In this document: positions 30,401-32,414 of the stretch, piece by piece | Layout: each line of letters starts with the position of its first letter | How positions within the stretch are numbered: position 1 is the stretch's first letter | Origin: Polaromonas sp. | Lineage (GTDB): Bacteria > Pseudomonadota > Gammaproteobacteria > Burkholderiales > Burkholderiaceae_C | Assembly (NCBI RefSeq): GCF_018780625.1 | Contig: NZ_JADMJK010000111.1 | Span: forward strand, 38,806 to 71,219 | Direction of reading: 5' to 3' | DNA length: 32,414 bases | Made by a program: the position numbers and the translations under genes | Notes under the pieces: model-generated | What the model was told of the DNA's origin: nothing | The model's database searches: none | What the model saw: only the letters and a program-made list of their open reading frames with translations

Positions 30401-30907
30401 ATGACCACCGGACTCGCAACCCCCTCTTCCACTCAACAGCTCGAACAGCTCATTGACCGCCAACTCATCGGTGACTTGCTCGCCCGTTACTGCCAGCGCC
30501 TTGACGAATACGACATCGAGGCCATCGGCGCCGTCTTCAGCGACGACGCCGTGATGGACCAGGGCCCCGGCCGCGGTGGCCCGGTAGTGGGCCGGCAGAC
30601 CATCCTCGACGGCATGAAAATCCGCCAGGCCCTCTTCCGGCGCACCCATCATCAGCTCGGACAATGCGTGGTCGACTTGCATGGCGACACCGCCAGCGCG
30701 CTCACCTATGTCATTGCATGGCACCAGACATGGGCGGGCGAGGTACAAACAGCCAGACTGCGCTACCTCGACCAGCTGGTGCGAGGCGCAACGGGCGACT
30801 GGCGCATCGCGCATCGCCAATCCCAGTCCCTTGGGGTGGAAGGTTTTGGCGAGGCGCAATGGAACTGGGTCGACCGCCAGCGCCCCGGCGGTCAGCCCAT
30901 TCCCTGA
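30401..30907 (+). CDS. SnoaL-like / NTF2-fold protein
   Basis: This 168-residue cytoplasmic protein belongs to the SnoaL_4-type NTF2 fold. It opens with LIDRQLIGDLLARYCQRLDE and DIEAIGAVFSDDAVMD, and continues with VVGRQTILDGMK, RTHHQLGQCVVDLHGDTASA, then LTYVIAWHQT and GDWRIAHRQSQSLGVEGF. The family includes dehydratases, isomerases, cyclases and ring-hydroxylase small subunits. ATG 30401 has AGGAG at 30391-30395. It follows the partial terminator and precedes the Nu-class GST by 23 bp. In sphingomonads an NTF2-fold enzyme (LdpA) removes formaldehyde from diarylpropane lignin dimers; a similar role is possible but only suggested by context. Confidence 0.85.
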   Translation: MTTGLATPSSTQQLEQLIDRQLIGDLLARYCQRLDEYDIEAIGAVFSDDAVMDQGPGRGGPVVGRQTILDGMKIRQALFRRTHHQLGQCVVDLHGDTASALTYVIAWHQTWAGEVQTARLRYLDQLVRGATGDWRIAHRQSQSLGVEGFGEAQWNWVDRQRPGGQPIP

Positions 30908-30930
30908 GCGAAAACACAGGAGCCATCAAC

Positions 30931-31812
30931 GTGTCAGCCAACGAACCCTATGTCCCCCCCCAAGTCTGGCAATGGAAGCCTGGCAACGGCGGCAGTTTTT
31001 CGAACATCAACCGCCCGGTGGCCGGCCCCACCCGCGACAAGACCTTGCCGGTCGGGCGCCATCCACTGCAGCTGTATTCGCTGGCCACACCCAACGGGGT
31101 GAAGGTCACGATCATGCTGGAAGAGCTGCTGGAGCTGGGGCACGAGAAGGCGCAGTACGACGCCTGGCCCATCCAGATCAAGAACGGGGAACAGTTAGGT
31201 AGCGGCTTCGTCGAGGTGAATCCGAACTCCAAGATTCCGGCCTTGATGGACCGCAGCGGCGCGGCGCCGGTTCGCGTGTTCGAGTCGGGCGCGATCCTGA
31301 TGTACCTAGCCGAAAAATTCGGCAGTTTCCTACCAAAGGAGGTGCCGCAGCGCACGGAATGCCTGTCCTGGCTGTTCTGGCAGATGGGCAGCGCGCCGTT
31401 CGTGGGCGGCGGCTTTGGCCATTTCTATGCCTACGCGCCGGTCAAGATCGAGTACGCCATCGACCGCTACGCCATGGAAGTCAAGCGCCAGCTCGACGTG
31501 CTCAACCGCCTGCTCGGTGAGCGGCCATATATCGCGGGAGAAGACTACACCATAGCCGATATCGCCATCTGGCCCTGGTACGGCGGCTTGGTACGGGGGC
31601 AGTTGTATGAGGCCTCTGAATTCCTGCAGGTCAGCGAATACGGCAACGTCCAGCGCTGGGCCGAGGCGGTGGCGCAACGCCCTGCTGTCAAACGAGGCTG
31701 GATGGTCAATCGAACCTGGGGACTCCCCTCGGATCAGCTGCACGAGCGTCATGATCCGCGCAACTTCGAAACGAAGACTCAGGATCAGCTCGATCAAGAC
31801 AAGAAGCGTTGA
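30931..31812 (+). CDS. yghU: YghU-like (Nu-class) glutathione transferase
   Basis: This 293-residue cytoplasmic protein has the YghU N-terminus (NINRPVAGPTRDKTLPVGRH, then PLQLYSLATPNGVKVTIMLE) and a helical C-domain. The catalytic Thr/Asn pair is T53/N55 in ATPNG, ESGAILMYLA is the glutathione gamma-glutamyl contact, and the C-domain has DYTIADIAIWPWYGG. Nu-class GSTs bind two glutathiones, reduce disulfides, and in Novosphingobium act as the glutathione lyase in beta-aryl-ether cleavage. The start is GTG 30931 with AGGAG at 30918-30922; the frame is open further upstream but overlaps the SnoaL gene. It ends the rightward operon and is followed by IS debris. The symbol is a family-level assignment. 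Confidence 0.9.
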   Translation: MSANEPYVPPQVWQWKPGNGGSFSNINRPVAGPTRDKTLPVGRHPLQLYSLATPNGVKVTIMLEELLELGHEKAQYDAWPIQIKNGEQLGSGFVEVNPNSKIPALMDRSGAAPVRVFESGAILMYLAEKFGSFLPKEVPQRTECLSWLFWQMGSAPFVGGGFGHFYAYAPVKIEYAIDRYAMEVKRQLDVLNRLLGERPYIAGEDYTIADIAIWPWYGGLVRGQLYEASEFLQVSEYGNVQRWAEAVAQRPAVKRGWMVNRTWGLPSDQLHERHDPRNFETKTQDQLDQDKKR

Positions 31813-31860
31813 GGTGTGGTGGTCAAGTTATTTCGGACACATCAATAGGATGTTGAATTG
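31813..31860. other. Possible insertion-sequence end
   Basis: GTGGTGGTCAAGTTATTTCG, then GACACATC, lies just after the GST stop. It reads like the terminal part of an insertion sequence, and the reverse strand encodes no gene there. I cannot name the element or show a matching inverted end within the window. Confidence 0.25.
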
Positions 31861-32414
31861 CCGATTTACGCTCAAATGGGAGGATGAGAAGCTGCGCAGG
31901 AGTCTGGGCGCCAGAAGGATTTCCGTGAAACAGCCTTTCGCCATAAGTAACCCAAAGTTGGTGGTGCAAAGGTGAACGCCCATGCCTAGGCGGTGCGATC
32001 GGCGTTGAGCAACTACAAAGCGCGCCTGATGGGCGCTTCCTGACACTCTTTGCCTCAACAAACCTGCATCGCCCCCCATTTTGCGCAAGTTGAGCGCCAT
32101 GCAAACGATCTTGAACTCGGCTTTCGCCTTTTCAAGGACTGGCATACTGATCTGGCGAAACCCCAGAAAATTCTTGATCCAGCCGTTGGTCGGCTAGGCT
32201 ATCCACTTGCGGTTTAGGTCGTCCAGTTCTCCTTGCTCCGTTTGGAACTTGGCGGCCATGGCTACCGTATGCGGGCAGGGCCTGGCATCCTTGTGCCTGG
32301 CCAGTTGCGCAGCAAAGGGTCGCAAAAGGGCACTGCGCCAACCCAAGCAAAAAATCAGAGCCCCCACCCCGGCGCCTGCTGAAAAACCCACAGCAGCACG
32401 CTGATCGACATAAA
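31828..32414 (-). pseudogene. Broken IS1182-like transposase, C-terminal half
   Basis: The leftward frame enters at the window edge and reads to RKWIA, then a TAG stop (32194-32196), then continues in the same frame with PTNGWIKNFLGFRQ and AEFKIVCMALNLRKMG. These are the C-terminal catalytic blocks of IS1182/IS5-type DDE transposases, where RKWIxEP is usual; the stop sits where Glu is expected, so a single G-to-T change explains it. After LRKMG, at about 32060, the frame continues without recognisable similarity to 31828. The element is therefore inactive unless another copy supplies transposase. Confidence 0.65.

Overview
The window looks like chromosomal DNA of a high-GC betaproteobacterium of the order Burkholderiales, most likely family Comamonadaceae (Polaromonas, Rhodoferax or Variovorax type). 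This rests on protein types, codon use, a GTP-type PEP carboxykinase, and short hairpin-rich repeats of a kind I associate with that family. No database could be consulted, so the taxonomic call is inference. I see no rRNA, tRNA, CRISPR array or intact prophage.

Layout. Positions 1-9912 are mostly core metabolism. They hold a divergent gene fragment, a threonine dehydratase, and a four-gene leftward run (lipoprotein, MOSC protein, trans-sulfuration PLP enzyme, MFS transporter). A 55-residue membrane microprotein missed by length filters, a degenerate stand-alone ABC ATPase, pckG, a small membrane protein and a LysR regulator follow. Positions 10103-12252 hold a periplasmic cupin, a VOC-family protein and a metallophosphoesterase. 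Positions 12261-18216 form an amino-acid-related block: a MocR regulator faces a rightward run of a LysE exporter, an EamA exporter, a fold-type-I aminotransferase, a PhzF-like isomerase and a glyoxalase-like protein, with a strong inverted repeat between regulator and operon. Positions 18277-23408 hold a histidine phosphatase, a protein resembling Bacillus spore-coat transglutaminase (Tgl), a sorbosone-dehydrogenase-like lipoprotein, an Lrp regulator and a creatininase-family hydrolase.

Positions 23409-32414 are accessory DNA. Between an IS110-like transposase remnant on the left and a broken IS1182-like transposase on the right lie two divergent operons around an IclR regulator. The leftward one carries iclR, TRAP dctQ and dctM, a short-chain dehydrogenase (SDR) and a LigE-like glutathione transferase. 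The rightward one carries a second SDR, the TRAP binding protein, an NTF2/SnoaL-like protein and a YghU-like (Nu-class) glutathione transferase. SDR plus LigE-type GST plus Nu-class GST is the enzyme set of the glutathione-dependent beta-aryl-ether (lignin dimer) cleavage pathway known from sphingomonads. The TRAP importer and IclR switch would supply uptake and induction. This is the most interesting proposal here; substrate and chemistry are inferred, not shown.

A second theme is repeat DNA inside genes. One family member lies in frame in the interdomain linker of the MocR regulator, and about 220 bp of hairpin-rich DNA lies in frame inside the histidine phosphatase. A possible small RNA with two hairpins sharing one loop sequence is transcribed away from the Lrp gene.
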